A DNA stretch of 64,000 nt from UMGS1696 sp963642885 (lineage in GTDB: Bacteria; Bacillota; Clostridia; Oscillospirales; CAG-272), in NCBI GenBank assembly GCA_963642885.1, contig CAVIJI010000002.1, positions 1-64,000 on the forward strand. The letters are read 5' to 3'. Both the position numbers and the translations under genes were made by a program. Positions 24,270-33,502 of the stretch are shown one piece after another. A model generated the notes under the pieces. That model searched no databases. It had not been told where the DNA came from and saw nothing but the letters and a program-made list of their open reading frames with translations. Position 1 is the stretch's first letter, and each line of letters starts with the position of its first letter.

Positions 24270-26186
24270 TTAATCTCCGTTATCGTTTTTTGTTGTTTGT
24301 TTTCCGAAATAGTTAAATATATTTTCCGCGTCCGTGAGGCTTATACCGGGGGTATCCGCGATATCGCTTTCACTCGCATTCTTTATAGCCGTCAGTGAAC
24401 CGAAACGGCTCAAAAGCAGCTTTGCCTTAGCGGGGCCTATACCGTGTATTTTTTCAAGCGATGATACTTTGAGAGTTTTTCTTTTGGCACCTGTCATCCT
24501 GCCGACGGTGAAGCGATGGACTTCTTCCTGTATTTCGTAAATCAGCTTGAACACATCGGGGTGCCTTGCGATATTCAACTCACACTCTTCATCCGTAAGT
24601 GTACGTGTCTTATGGTGTTCGTCCTTGACCATGCCGAAAACAGGTATATCAAAACCCTTCTCGCGCATGAGTTCCTTTATGACCGAAACGTGCCCTTTGC
24701 CGCCGTCAAGCAGTATCAAGTCGGGACAAACACTCATTGAACCGTTTTCGTCTCCGATGTGTGACAGACGACGCGATATAGCTTCGGTCATTGAGGCGTA
24801 GTCATCCTGAATATCCGTGGAGCGTATGTTGAACGAACGGTATTCGGATTTCACGAGCTTTCCGTCGATGGCAACAACCATGCCTGCCGTTATATGCTCG
24901 TCACCGAGGTTCGAAATATCGTATGCCTCGATTCTTTGCGGTACAACCTCGAGGCACAACAGCTGTGCGAGATTTACGAGTGTCTTTTCCTTATCGGATT
25001 CACGGCGTTGGCTGTTTGCGGAATGGTCTGCCGCATCCTTTACAGCCATAGAGCACAGGTATTTCGATGCGCCTTTTTTAGGCGTGCGTATTGTAACCTT
25101 TCTTCCCGATTTTTCCGTAAGGTAGTCGGAAAGCAGTATTCTGTCGTGCTCGGGAAGCTCGAACGAAAGCAGAATTTCGGACGGAATGTATTCGCGTGAC
25201 TGGTATAATGACATAACAAACGACGAGAGAGGTGAATCGCCGTCGTCATCCGTGTTTTCGGATGTATAATTCGAGAGAGTGATTTCGTCTTTTCCGAAAA
25301 TAAAATGTTCGCTGTCTGTGATATATCCGCTTCTGATATAAAATACGGTTGCACAATCGCGAAAACTGACGCTCTCATTGTCATAGCTCGTCATGTGCAA
25401 GCCTATAACATCGCATTCGGTTGTAGGATCGCCGACGGCTTTTTGCCTTTCGCCGAGCTTGCGCAGTGCATCTATTGTGTCACGGCATTTTGCGGCCTGT
25501 TCAAACTCAAGTTCATCGGATAAGCGCATCATTTTTTCGGTAAGCGAACGAATAACCTCCTGAGTACCGCCGCGGAGTATCTCGGATGCACGCGATATCG
25601 CATCATTGTATTCGTCTACACCGATTTCGCCCGTACAGACACCCATACACCGCCCTATCTGGTAGTATATGCAAGGTCTGTCCTTGCCGATATCCTCGGG
25701 AAATTTTCTTTTACATGTCGGAATACGCAGTGTTCTTTCGATTTGAGCGATTGTCGTAAATACCGCGGCAGTCGACGAGTAAGGGCCGAAATAAAGTGCA
25801 CCGTCGGGCAGCCTTTTGCGCGTCATCGTTATTCGCGGATATACGGATTTGATTCCTATTCTGATGTAAGGATACGATTTCGCATCCTTAAGACGTATGT
25901 TGTATTTCGGCGTATATTGCTTTATCAGGCTGTTTTCGAGGGCAAGCGCTTCCATTTCCGTATCACAGGTGATAAAGCGAAAATCATATACCGATGCCGC
26001 CATTTGTGTGGTTTTTTCGTCGTGAGTTCCGTGAAAATACTGGGAAACTCTGTCTCTGAGAGAGCGTGATTTTCCGACGTAAATCACATGACCGTCCTCG
26101 TTCTGCATTATATATACACCGGGGGTGCGCGGCAGAGAAGCTGATTTTTCTCTGAGCCAGTCGATGTTTTTTGAAATCTGAGGCAT
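24270..26186 (-). CDS. uvrC: Excinuclease ABC subunit C
   Basis: 638 aa. Makes both incisions in nucleotide excision repair. N-terminal GIY-YIG nuclease (GVYIMQNEDGHVIYVGKS, about 23-40), a cysteine-containing region (CKRKFPEDIGKDRPCIYYQIGRCMGVC), a UVR motif near 205-240, the RNase H-like C-terminal nuclease (RIEAYDISNLGDEHITAGMV, and LILLDGGKGHV) and terminal helix-hairpin-helix repeats (VSSLEKIHGIGPAKAKLLL). All expected parts are present. The ribosome site before ATG is weak. It lies 72 bases after the HPr gene. Confidence 0.97.
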   Translation of the reverse strand: MPQISKNIDWLREKSASLPRTPGVYIMQNEDGHVIYVGKSRSLRDRVSQYFHGTHDEKTTQMAASVYDFRFITCDTEMEALALENSLIKQYTPKYNIRLKDAKSYPYIRIGIKSVYPRITMTRKRLPDGALYFGPYSSTAAVFTTIAQIERTLRIPTCKRKFPEDIGKDRPCIYYQIGRCMGVCTGEIGVDEYNDAISRASEILRGGTQEVIRSLTEKMMRLSDELEFEQAAKCRDTIDALRKLGERQKAVGDPTTECDVIGLHMTSYDNESVSFRDCATVFYIRSGYITDSEHFIFGKDEITLSNYTSENTDDDGDSPLSSFVMSLYQSREYIPSEILLSFELPEHDRILLSDYLTEKSGRKVTIRTPKKGASKYLCSMAVKDAADHSANSQRRESDKEKTLVNLAQLLCLEVVPQRIEAYDISNLGDEHITAGMVVAIDGKLVKSEYRSFNIRSTDIQDDYASMTEAISRRLSHIGDENGSMSVCPDLILLDGGKGHVSVIKELMREKGFDIPVFGMVKDEHHKTRTLTDEECELNIARHPDVFKLIYEIQEEVHRFTVGRMTGAKRKTLKVSSLEKIHGIGPAKAKLLLSRFGSLTAIKNASESDIADTPGISLTDAENIFNYFGKQTTKNDNGD

Positions 26187-26204
26187 ATGTCCACATAATA
26201 AAGT

Positions 26205-26232
26205 GAGCGAGGGCAGAAATCCACCATCGCTC
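26205..26232 (-). terminator. Possible weak terminator between HPr and uvrC
   Basis: GAGCGA (26205-26210) pairs with TCGCTC (26227-26232); on the minus strand it is followed by ACTTTATTA rather than a true T run. It may attenuate rather than end transcription into uvrC. Confidence 0.4.
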
Positions 26233-26258
26233 AGCTTACATTAATTTAAATTGGAAAT

Positions 26259-26522
26259 TTATTCGGCAAAGCCTGTGTCGATAAGTGCGGCAAGACCGTC
26301 GAGAGCATCCTGTTCATCAGAACCGTCTGCGATAAGGGTTATGGTCATACCCTTTACGATGCCGAGAGAAAGAACACCAAGAAGGCTCTTAGCGTTTACT
26401 CTTCTGTCGTCTTTTTCGATCCAGATAGAGCTTTTATATGAATTTGCTTTCTGAATGAAGAATGTAGCCGGTCTGGCATGGAGACCTACATTATTCTGTA
26501 TTGTAACATCACGAGATATCAT
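26259..26522 (-). CDS. ptsH: Phosphocarrier protein HPr
   Basis: 87 aa. Carries phosphate from enzyme I to sugar permeases at His15 (NVGLHARPAT) and is phosphorylated at Ser46 (VNAKSLLGVLSLG) by HPr kinase for carbon catabolite repression. Both sites are intact, so this is HPr rather than Crh, which lacks His15. There is no ptsI next to it; an isolated HPr gene near uvrC is a common clostridial layout. Expressed from a clear promoter with about 80 bases of structured leader. GGAG lies eight bases before the start. Confidence 0.93.
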   Translation of the reverse strand: MISRDVTIQNNVGLHARPATFFIQKANSYKSSIWIEKDDRRVNAKSLLGVLSLGIVKGMTITLIADGSDEQDALDGLAALIDTGFAE

Positions 26523-26551
26523 TTTATACGCTCCATAATATTAAAATATAC

Positions 26552-26595
26552 GGCATTCCGATATACAGGAAATGCCAAAGATGACTGCATCTTTG
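26552..26595 (-). promoter_or_regulatory. Two adjacent hairpins in the HPr leader RNA
   Basis: On the minus strand, CAAAGATG-CAGT-CATCTTTG (26576-26595, 8 bp) is followed directly by a second hairpin GGCATT(T)CC / GGAATGCC (26552-26576, 8 bp with one bulge). No T run follows, so these are not a terminator; they may stabilise the short mRNA or bind a regulator. Confidence 0.6.
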
Positions 26596-26606
26596 TACTT
26601 ACCTTT

Positions 26607-26635
26607 ATTATATCAAAAATCGACGATTAAATCAA
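26607..26635 (-). promoter_or_regulatory. Sigma-A promoter for HPr
   Basis: Minus strand: TTGATT (26630-26635), 17-base spacer, TATAAT (26607-26612). A leader of roughly 80 bases precedes the start codon. Confidence 0.82.
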
Positions 26636-26727
26636 TAGCTTTCAAAAATTTTTTAATGTCATTCTAAACAACATGTTGAGAACGAAAGCGCCTTGAATTT
26701 TATATTTATGCGTATCCGTCGATATGC

Positions 26728-29700
26728 TTATAACTTTTTTACGGAAATCGTTACATTCTCACCGTTGATATCCCATTCTTTTTCGAGAGCGGAATCTGTC
26801 ATCGGAGCGAATACGAGTTCATCACAGAGAACACTTGAGGTAAGCTCATCGGGAGATGCTTTGACGATGTTTTCGATTTTCTCGCTTCCGCATATCGAAA
26901 CGGATATATGATCGGTGACAACAAAATCGGCTTCCTTACGCATTGTCTGTATCTTGGATATCAGCTCGCGGACAAATCCTTCCGCAACCAACGCATCTGT
27001 GAGCGTGGTGTCGAGAGCTACGGTGATGCCGTTGTCGTTTACGGTGTAGAAGCCTTCCTTCTGCTTAACCTCGATAAGCAGGTCGCCTTCCTCGAGGGCG
27101 GCTTTGTCTGTGCCGAGATCGAGGGTAAGAACACCGCTCGATTTGAGCTCTGCCATAGCGGCATTGCCGTCGAAATCGTCATTCTGGAGTACGGTACGTA
27201 TTTTACCGAGAAGCTTGCCGTACTTCGGGCCTACGGTTTTAAGGTTCGGCTTGAATGAGTAGGATGACAGTGCCGACATATCGTCTACAACCTTAACCTC
27301 TTTTACGTTTAATTCGTCGCGGATAATATCGGTATAGAACGAACTGAGCTCGGACGCGCCTTCGGATTTTACGTAAAGTGCGGACAGAGGCTGGCGGTTC
27401 TTTATATTGGCGCCGTTTCTTGCCGCACGTCCGAGAACTACGATATCGACGACCTTTTTCATGTTGTTTTCGAGATTTTTGTCAATGAACGACTCGTCGA
27501 CCTCGGGGAATGAGCAGAGGTGAACCGATATAGGCGCGGACTTATCAACGGAGCAAACGAGATTGCGGTATATATCGTCGGCCATAAACGGAACCATGGG
27601 AGCGGCGGTTTTCGCAAGTGTTACAAGGCAGGTATAAAGCGTCATGTAGGCAGCGGCCTTGTCGTCGGTCATCTCAATACCCCAGTAGCGTTCACGGCAG
27701 CGGCGTACATACCAGTTGGATAATTCGTCTACGCATTCGTAAAGAGCGCGTGCGGCTTCGGGAATTTTATATTCGGAAAGATTTTTATCGACTGCCGACA
27801 CCGTAGTATTGAGGACGGAAAGAATGTAGCGGTCCATTACGGAAAGTGAGCAGCTCTTTAAGTCATACTTGGTGGGATCGAAGGAGTCTATATCCGCATA
27901 GAGTACATAGAAAGCATACGTGTTCCAGAGAGTACCGAGGAACTTTCTCTGTCCCTCCTGAACGGCTTTTCCGCTGAATCTCGAGGGAAGCCACGGAGCG
28001 CTGTTGGTATAGAAGTACCATCTTATCGCATCGGCACCGTAGGTGTTGAGTGCTTCGAAGGGGTCTACCGCATTTCCCTTTGATTTCGACATTTTCTGTC
28101 CGTTTTCGTCCTGTACGTGGCCGAGAACTATAACGTTGCGGTACGGAGCCTGATCGAAGAGCAGAGTCGAAATAGCCATAAGCGAGTAGAACCATCCGCG
28201 TGTCTGGTCAACCGCTTCACTGATGAAGTCTGCGGGGAACTGTCTCTCGAAAACTTCTTTGTTTTCGAAGGGATAGTGATGCTGTGCGAACGGCATGGAA
28301 CCCGAGTCGAACCAACAGTCTATAACCTCGGGAACACGGTGCATTTCTCCTCCGCATTTCGGGCATTTGATGGTAACGGCATCAATATAGGGACGGTGGA
28401 GCTCTATATCATCGGGACAATTGCCGCTCATTTCCTTGAGTTCGGCTATACTGCCGATCGAATGACGGCATCCGCAATCGGGGCATTCCCAGATATTGAG
28501 AGGTGTACCCCAGTAACGGTTACGGGAGATTGCCCAGTCCTGTACGTTTTCGAGCCAGTCGCCGAATCTTCCCTTACCGATTGATTCGGGAATCCAGTTG
28601 ACGGTATTGTTGTTTTTGATAAGATTGTCGCGTACCGCGGTCATCTTAATGTACCATGACTCACGTGCGTAGTAGATAAGCGGTGTGTCGCATCTCCAGC
28701 AGTGCGGGTATTCATGCTCGAATTTGGGTGCGTCGAATAACTTTCCTTCTTTTTTCAGATCCTCGAGAACCATCGGATCCGCCTTCTTCACAAACACACC
28801 TTCATACGGTGTTTCGGACGTGAGGTTGCCCTTGGAGTCTACGAACTGTACGAACGGGAAGTCATATTTGCGGCATACTCTTGCGTCGTCCTCACCGAAT
28901 GCGGGAGCCATATGAACGATACCAGTACCGTCGCTCATCGTAACGTATGAGTCGCATGTGACATAATGAGCCTTCTTGCCTTGCTTTGCGGCTGCCTCGC
29001 CTGCGCATGCGTAAAGAGGTTCGTATTCGCGGTATTCGAGCGAGCTTCCCGTCATTTCTTCGATTATTTCGTAAGCGGGAGCATCCTCCGTCTTGAGTTT
29101 TCCGAGAACAGTGTCAAGCAGAGCCTTTGCCATGTAATAAGTATATCCGTCTGCGGCTTTAACCTTTGCGTATGTTTCGTCGGGATTTACGCAGAGTGCG
29201 AGGTTTGAGGGGAGTGTCCACGGTGTAGTGGTCCATGCGAGAAAATAAGCGTCTTCTCCCTTAGCCTTGAATCTGACGATAGCCGAACGCTCTTTGACTG
29301 TCTTGTAGCCCTGAGCTACCTCCTGAGCGGAGAGGGGAGTACCGCAGCGCGGGCAATACGGAACGATTTTAAAGCCCTTGTAGAGTAAATTCTTATTCCA
29401 GATTTCTTTAAGTGCCCACCATTCCGATTCGATGAATGTGTTGTCGTATGTGACATAAGGATGTTCCATATCGGCCCAGAATCCTACTGTGCCGGAGAAA
29501 TCTTCCCACATGCCCTTGTATTTCCATACGGACTCCTTGCACTGCTTGATAAACGGTTCGAGTCCGTATTGTTCGATTTGATCTTTTCCGTCAAGGCCGA
29601 GCTTTTTCTCGACTTCGATTTCAACGGGAAGTCCGTGTGTATCCCATCCTGCCTTACGGGGAACATCGCATCCCTTCATCCAGTGGTAACGGGGAATCAT

Positions 29701-29898
29701 ATCCTTTATTACTCTGGTCAGCACATGGCCGATATGAGGCTTTCCGTTGGCTGTAGGCGGTCCGTCGTAGAAGGTATATTCGCGTTTGCCTTTGTTTTGT
29801 TCAAGCTGTTTTTCGAAAATTTTGTTGTCGTTCCAGAACTTCAGCGTTTCATGCTCACGCTCTACAAAGTTCATGTTTGCAGACACCTTGTTATACAT
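26728..29898 (-). CDS. ileS: Isoleucyl-tRNA synthetase
   Basis: 1056 aa, class I synthetase with an editing domain. HIGH motif in PPTANGKPHIGHVL, KMSKS in GQKMSKSKGN, editing-domain stretch LAWTTTPWTLPSN, zinc cysteines in CPRCGTPLSAQE, CPDCGCRH and CPKCGGEMH, and tRNA-binding C-terminal helices. The length and the extra C-terminal domain fit the long-type IleRS (also associated with mupirocin tolerance; not demonstrable here). GGAGG lies just before ATG 29898. It is controlled by an upstream T-box leader. Confidence 0.97.
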   Translation of the reverse strand: MYNKVSANMNFVEREHETLKFWNDNKIFEKQLEQNKGKREYTFYDGPPTANGKPHIGHVLTRVIKDMIPRYHWMKGCDVPRKAGWDTHGLPVEIEVEKKLGLDGKDQIEQYGLEPFIKQCKESVWKYKGMWEDFSGTVGFWADMEHPYVTYDNTFIESEWWALKEIWNKNLLYKGFKIVPYCPRCGTPLSAQEVAQGYKTVKERSAIVRFKAKGEDAYFLAWTTTPWTLPSNLALCVNPDETYAKVKAADGYTYYMAKALLDTVLGKLKTEDAPAYEIIEEMTGSSLEYREYEPLYACAGEAAAKQGKKAHYVTCDSYVTMSDGTGIVHMAPAFGEDDARVCRKYDFPFVQFVDSKGNLTSETPYEGVFVKKADPMVLEDLKKEGKLFDAPKFEHEYPHCWRCDTPLIYYARESWYIKMTAVRDNLIKNNNTVNWIPESIGKGRFGDWLENVQDWAISRNRYWGTPLNIWECPDCGCRHSIGSIAELKEMSGNCPDDIELHRPYIDAVTIKCPKCGGEMHRVPEVIDCWFDSGSMPFAQHHYPFENKEVFERQFPADFISEAVDQTRGWFYSLMAISTLLFDQAPYRNVIVLGHVQDENGQKMSKSKGNAVDPFEALNTYGADAIRWYFYTNSAPWLPSRFSGKAVQEGQRKFLGTLWNTYAFYVLYADIDSFDPTKYDLKSCSLSVMDRYILSVLNTTVSAVDKNLSEYKIPEAARALYECVDELSNWYVRRCRERYWGIEMTDDKAAAYMTLYTCLVTLAKTAAPMVPFMADDIYRNLVCSVDKSAPISVHLCSFPEVDESFIDKNLENNMKKVVDIVVLGRAARNGANIKNRQPLSALYVKSEGASELSSFYTDIIRDELNVKEVKVVDDMSALSSYSFKPNLKTVGPKYGKLLGKIRTVLQNDDFDGNAAMAELKSSGVLTLDLGTDKAALEEGDLLIEVKQKEGFYTVNDNGITVALDTTLTDALVAEGFVRELISKIQTMRKEADFVVTDHISVSICGSEKIENIVKASPDELTSSVLCDELVFAPMTDSALEKEWDINGENVTISVKKL

Positions 29899-29991
29899 AC
29901 TTCCTCCGATAACGATAGCCGCGATACGATGAGATTATCATCGCAAACAAACGGCTTACCGATGCTTTATGAATTAAATTGCCTTAAAAAT

Positions 29992-30215
29992 AAAAAAACC
30001 GGCACAAGTCCGGGAAACGCTCGTAAAAGAGCAAAAACCACTCGCACTGTCATGGAGCTCCCCTGTAACGGTGGGAATCCGTCGCGGGTTTGCGTTTCGA
30101 TAATGCTCACCCGGCAGCTCAGGAGTGATTTTCACGTACACATGCCCATCGGTTTGCACCGTACACCGACTCTCTGCAAAGCATAATGCCGCTACTCTTT
30201 CCATCATAGCATTTA
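29992..30215 (-). promoter_or_regulatory. T-box leader of ileS (isoleucine specifier ATC)
   Basis: On the minus strand the leader has the T-box stem I landmarks GATGGAAAGAGTAG (30192-30205) and AGAGAGTCGGTG (30164-30175), then the specifier loop GAAAATCACTCCTGAGC with codon ATC (30127-30129) for isoleucine. A TGGT at 30037-30040 could pair with the ACCA end of uncharged tRNA-Ile in an antiterminator (GAGTGGTTTTTGCTC), although this is not the usual GGTGGNACCGCG wording. A short CCGG/CCGG terminator stem (29999-30013) and seven T's follow. Uncharged tRNA-Ile would therefore raise ileS expression. Confidence 0.85.
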
Positions 30216-30232
30216 GATTATTACACCCTCTA

Positions 30233-30261
30233 ATTATATACCATGCGTTAAAGTTTGTCAA
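30233..30261 (-). promoter_or_regulatory. Consensus sigma-A promoter for the ileS T-box transcript
   Basis: Minus strand: TTGACA (30256-30261), 17-base spacer, TATAAT (30233-30238), just ahead of the T-box. Confidence 0.9.
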
Positions 30262-30322
30262 TACGTTAAATGATTATCATACTCATACAAAATTAAAATG
30301 TATTGTTTTTACGCTGAGTTTC

Positions 30323-30351
30323 TTGTTTTGATTACATTGGTGTGATATAAT
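30323..30351 (+). promoter_or_regulatory. Sigma-A promoter for the TIM-barrel/HAD/PHP genes
   Basis: TTGTTT (30323-30328), 17-base spacer, TATAAT (30346-30351), about 50 bases before the first start codon of the run. Confidence 0.75.
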
Positions 30352-30403
30352 TCATTTAGAATAAAATCGGAATTAAATTTAACATAAGAGAGGTGTGAAT
30401 TAT

Positions 30404-31216
30404 ATGACCGACCGTAAAACATGGAAGTGCGCCTTGTCCGTCGGATTCGAGGCGATGAACGAAAGCTCACTGCGTAGTCTTGCCGCCGACGGCATACATG
30501 AGGTTGAGCTGTCGTCCGGAAATTTAGCTCCGTTTGATAAAGCGGACTTTATTCACAGTACGGAGCTTATGGTTAAAAACGCGCGGATGTGCGGTGTTAA
30601 CATTTCATCCGTACACCTTCCGTTCTCCCCGTTCGGCGATATCGACCCCGCATCATTCGATGCAGAGAAGAGGAACTTTACCGTGAAAGTACAGTCCGAG
30701 CTTTTGAAAGCCGCAGGCGGCGCCGGTATAAAAATAGCGGTTATTCATCCGTCGGGAGAGCCGTACGCCGATAACGAGAGGGCAGAGAGACTGAAAGCGG
30801 CGACCGATACTATAGCGAGAATTTCGGATGCGGCACATGGTGCTGGCGTTACTTTGGCACTTGAGAATTTACCGAGAACTTGCCTTTGCAGAACGCATGA
30901 TGAAATGAGTATTTTTCTTGATGCGATACCCGAGTTGAAGGTTTGCTTCGACATGAATCACAGCCTTACGGAGCAAAATATCGACTATATATCAGCCGTG
31001 TCGGACAGAATTGTGACTCTCCATGTGTCGGACTATGACAGAATCGACGAACGTCATTGGCTTCCCGGAAAAGGCGTGAACGATTGGGATAAAATCATAT
31101 CGCTTCTCGAAGAAAAAAACTACTCCGGAAGGTGGTTGTATGAGCTCAGAGGCGGAGAGGGTACATACAGCGAGGTTTACGAAAATTACAGGAGACTTAT
31201 ACTTAATGAAATGTGA
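30404..31216 (+). CDS. Sugar phosphate isomerase/epimerase-like TIM-barrel protein
   Basis: 270 aa, second xylose-isomerase-like TIM-barrel protein of the window and only distantly similar to the one at 10206. Metal-site residues: SSVHLPFS, AVIHPSGE, LALENLP, CFDMNHS and TLHVSDYD with ERHWLPGKG after it. The start at 30404 follows GAGAGGTG; an in-frame GTG nine bases earlier is inside the ribosome site. It overlaps the HAD gene by 11 bases. Together with HAD and PHP phosphatases it looks like a small sugar-phosphate salvage operon; the substrate is unknown. Confidence 0.83.
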   Translation: MTDRKTWKCALSVGFEAMNESSLRSLAADGIHEVELSSGNLAPFDKADFIHSTELMVKNARMCGVNISSVHLPFSPFGDIDPASFDAEKRNFTVKVQSELLKAAGGAGIKIAVIHPSGEPYADNERAERLKAATDTIARISDAAHGAGVTLALENLPRTCLCRTHDEMSIFLDAIPELKVCFDMNHSLTEQNIDYISAVSDRIVTLHVSDYDRIDERHWLPGKGVNDWDKIISLLEEKNYSGRWLYELRGGEGTYSEVYENYRRLILNEM

Positions 31217-31871
31217 CGGTGTTATATTCGATCTTGACGGAACTCTTTGGGATGCTACGGCGGTAACGGCGGAGACCTGGATCGAGGTACTGAAACGGCA
31301 CCCCAATGTTACACCGGCACAACCGCTCAACACCGAGACAGTAAAAAAGTATATGGGGCTTACAAACGAGGAGCTTGCGGGAGTTTTTTTCCCCGATATG
31401 ACGTTTGCCGATGCGTTTGCCCTGATGAACGAAAGCTGTATGCTCGAGAACAAGTGGCTTCCTTCACGCGGCGGCAGACTGTATCCTCATGTCAGAGAGA
31501 CGCTTGAGTGTTTATATGAGACAGGGGAGCGGCTGTTTATTGTCAGCAACTGCCAGGACGGATATATAGAAGCCTTTCTTACGGCACACAAAATGTTCGA
31601 TTTGTTTACGGACTGGGAGTCGTCGGGACGGAGCGGTAAGAACAAAGCAGAAAATATAAAAGATATAGTAAAGAGAAATTCAATTCAGTCGCCTGTGTAT
31701 GTCGGGGATACGATCAGCGATTCCGTCGGTGCGAGAGGGGCGGGAATACCGTTCATATATGCCGAATACGGTTTCGGAGAAGAAAACGGACGCGGTAAAA
31801 CCGATGACTTCGATGAAAGTATAAACGACATTTCACAGTTAACGATGATTTTAAAGGAGCACACAATATAA
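31206..31871 (+). CDS. HAD-superfamily phosphatase (PGP/beta-phosphoglucomutase-like)
   Basis: 221 aa. Motif I is FDLDGTLWD (nucleophile D9, acid/base D11), motif II IVSNCQ, motif III a Lys in GRSGKNKAENI, and motif IV YVGDTISDSVGARGAG. A helical cap between residues 15 and 90 suggests a small phosphorylated metabolite. The start at 31206 lies inside the preceding gene's end, AGGAG 11 bases upstream; a longer frame from 31140 has no support. Stop and the next start overlap (TAATG), so translation is coupled to the PHP gene. Confidence 0.87.
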   Translation: MKCDGVIFDLDGTLWDATAVTAETWIEVLKRHPNVTPAQPLNTETVKKYMGLTNEELAGVFFPDMTFADAFALMNESCMLENKWLPSRGGRLYPHVRETLECLYETGERLFIVSNCQDGYIEAFLTAHKMFDLFTDWESSGRSGKNKAENIKDIVKRNSIQSPVYVGDTISDSVGARGAGIPFIYAEYGFGEENGRGKTDDFDESINDISQLTMILKEHTI

Positions 31872-32680
31872 TGCAGAACCACAATTTTCATACTCACTCG
31901 ATATATTCGGACGGAAAGTATACATGCCGTGAGGTAGTCGATGCCGCACTTGAATTCGGATTCACTCATCTCGGATTTTCCGACCACAGCTACACACGTG
32001 TAGAGGAAGAATACTGCATGACGCGTGAGGGAGAAGTCGGCTACCGCGATAAGGTACGTTCGCTTGCCGATGAATACGGAGACAGAATAAAGATATACCT
32101 CGGCATCGAACAGGATTCGGAGTCCGAAATACCCGATTTCGAGTATGATTATATTATTTCATCGGTGCATGAAATGGCGAGACACGGTGAAAGTCTCCCT
32201 ATAGATTCATCTGCGGAGCTTTTAAAGAAGCTTGTCGATGATTTGTTCGGAGGCAGTACCGATGATTTCGCCAAAGCTTATTTCGATAAAGTCGTTGACA
32301 ATGTGGCACGCAATAAGACCGACATAATCGGTCATTTCGATTTGCCGACAAAGTTTTCGACAATACCCGAAACGGACACCTATAAAGAATATGCCCTGCG
32401 TGCCGTACACGAATGCATGAAATACTGTGATTTATTCGAGCTAAACACAGGCGCCATTGCGAGAGGCTTAACCGTACTTCCGTATCCCGCGGGATTCATA
32501 CTCGATGAAATAAAAAAGGCCGGAGGACGCATCATAGTAACATCGGACTGTCACTATAAGGAAAAGCTGACGGTGTGGTTTGATAAAGCCGATGAATATC
32601 TCGCCGCACACGGATTCACGGTAAATGACAACGGTTCCGTCAACGGAAAAATAAGCGGAATAAGAATATGGGAAAGCTGA
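31871..32680 (+). CDS. PHP-domain phosphatase (HisJ/histidinol-phosphatase-like)
   Basis: 269 aa. Polymerase-and-histidinol-phosphatase fold with metal ligands in NFHTHSIYSDG, FSDHSY, LGIEQD, SSVH, IGHFDLP and TSDCHYKE. Homologous to HisJ-type histidinol phosphatases, but no other histidine genes are nearby, so a general phosphoester role in this operon is equally likely. Starts on the last base of the HAD gene's stop codon. Confidence 0.85.
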   Translation: MQNHNFHTHSIYSDGKYTCREVVDAALEFGFTHLGFSDHSYTRVEEEYCMTREGEVGYRDKVRSLADEYGDRIKIYLGIEQDSESEIPDFEYDYIISSVHEMARHGESLPIDSSAELLKKLVDDLFGGSTDDFAKAYFDKVVDNVARNKTDIIGHFDLPTKFSTIPETDTYKEYALRAVHECMKYCDLFELNTGAIARGLTVLPYPAGFILDEIKKAGGRIIVTSDCHYKEKLTVWFDKADEYLAAHGFTVNDNGSVNGKISGIRIWES

Positions 32681-32748
32681 GTATTCGCTGTCGAGGCCGT
32701 AATCAATACGACTCGATAACGATTCTTATATAAAAAGGAGGAGCAATT

Positions 32749-33471
32749 ATGCCAAATTACCCGACACCGCATAACTCCGCATCTCCGGAGGACTTTGCGA
32801 AAACAGTACTGATGCCCGGGGATCCGCTCAGAGCGAAATTTGTAGCCGAAAACTTCCTGACGGGTGCTGTTCTCGTCAACAATGTACGCGGAATCGGCGG
32901 ATACACGGGTGAATATAAAGGACACCGTGTATCGGTAATGGCAAGCGGCATGGGAATGCCGTCTATGGGAATTTATTCATATGAATTGTTTTCGTATTAC
33001 GGAGTGGAAAATATCATGCGTATCGGCTCGGCGGGAGCCATAAGAGAGGATATTCACCTAAGAGACATAGTATTCGGTATGGGAGCGTGTACCAATTCGA
33101 ATTATGCGTCGCAGTATCATCTTCCGGGAACCTTTGCTCCGATTGCTTCTTTCGATATACTGAAGAAGGCTGTCGGTGTCGCCGAATCGCTCGGTGTCAG
33201 ATACCATGTCGGCAATCTCCTTTCATCGGATACATTTTACACCGACGACGTCGATGCCACGGAAAAATGGCAGAAAATGGGAGTTATGGCTATCGAAATG
33301 GAAACGGCGGCACTGTATATGAATGCCGCAAGGTTGGGCAAGCGAGCACTTGCAATCTGTACGGTTTCGGATCATATACTCACGAAAGAAGCGACAACGG
33401 CGAGTGAAAGACAGAATACGTTTACGACTATGATGGAAATAGCTCTCGAGTGTGCTTCGGCACTTGATTGA
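32749..33471 (+). CDS. deoD: Purine-nucleoside phosphorylase, DeoD type
   Basis: 240 aa, hexameric-type phosphorylase that splits purine (deoxy)nucleosides with phosphate. Motifs: LMPGDPLRAKFVAE (phosphate site), GMGMPSMGIYSYEL, GSAGA, VMAIEMETAALY and the catalytic Asp in TVSDHILT. AAGGAGGAG lies five bases before the start. The CARF-nuclease gene follows 31 bases later on the same strand and may be co-transcribed. Confidence 0.96.
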   Translation: MPNYPTPHNSASPEDFAKTVLMPGDPLRAKFVAENFLTGAVLVNNVRGIGGYTGEYKGHRVSVMASGMGMPSMGIYSYELFSYYGVENIMRIGSAGAIREDIHLRDIVFGMGACTNSNYASQYHLPGTFAPIASFDILKKAVGVAESLGVRYHVGNLLSSDTFYTDDVDATEKWQKMGVMAIEMETAALYMNAARLGKRALAICTVSDHILTKEATTASERQNTFTTMMEIALECASALD

Positions 33472-33502
33472 CGATACGCAGATTTACGGCGGGAGGCAGT
33501 TA

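Noticed and set aside
31871..32680. Histidine biosynthesis gene
   Set aside because: The PHP fold resembles HisJ, but no other his gene is nearby, and its operon partners are a sugar isomerase and a HAD phosphatase.
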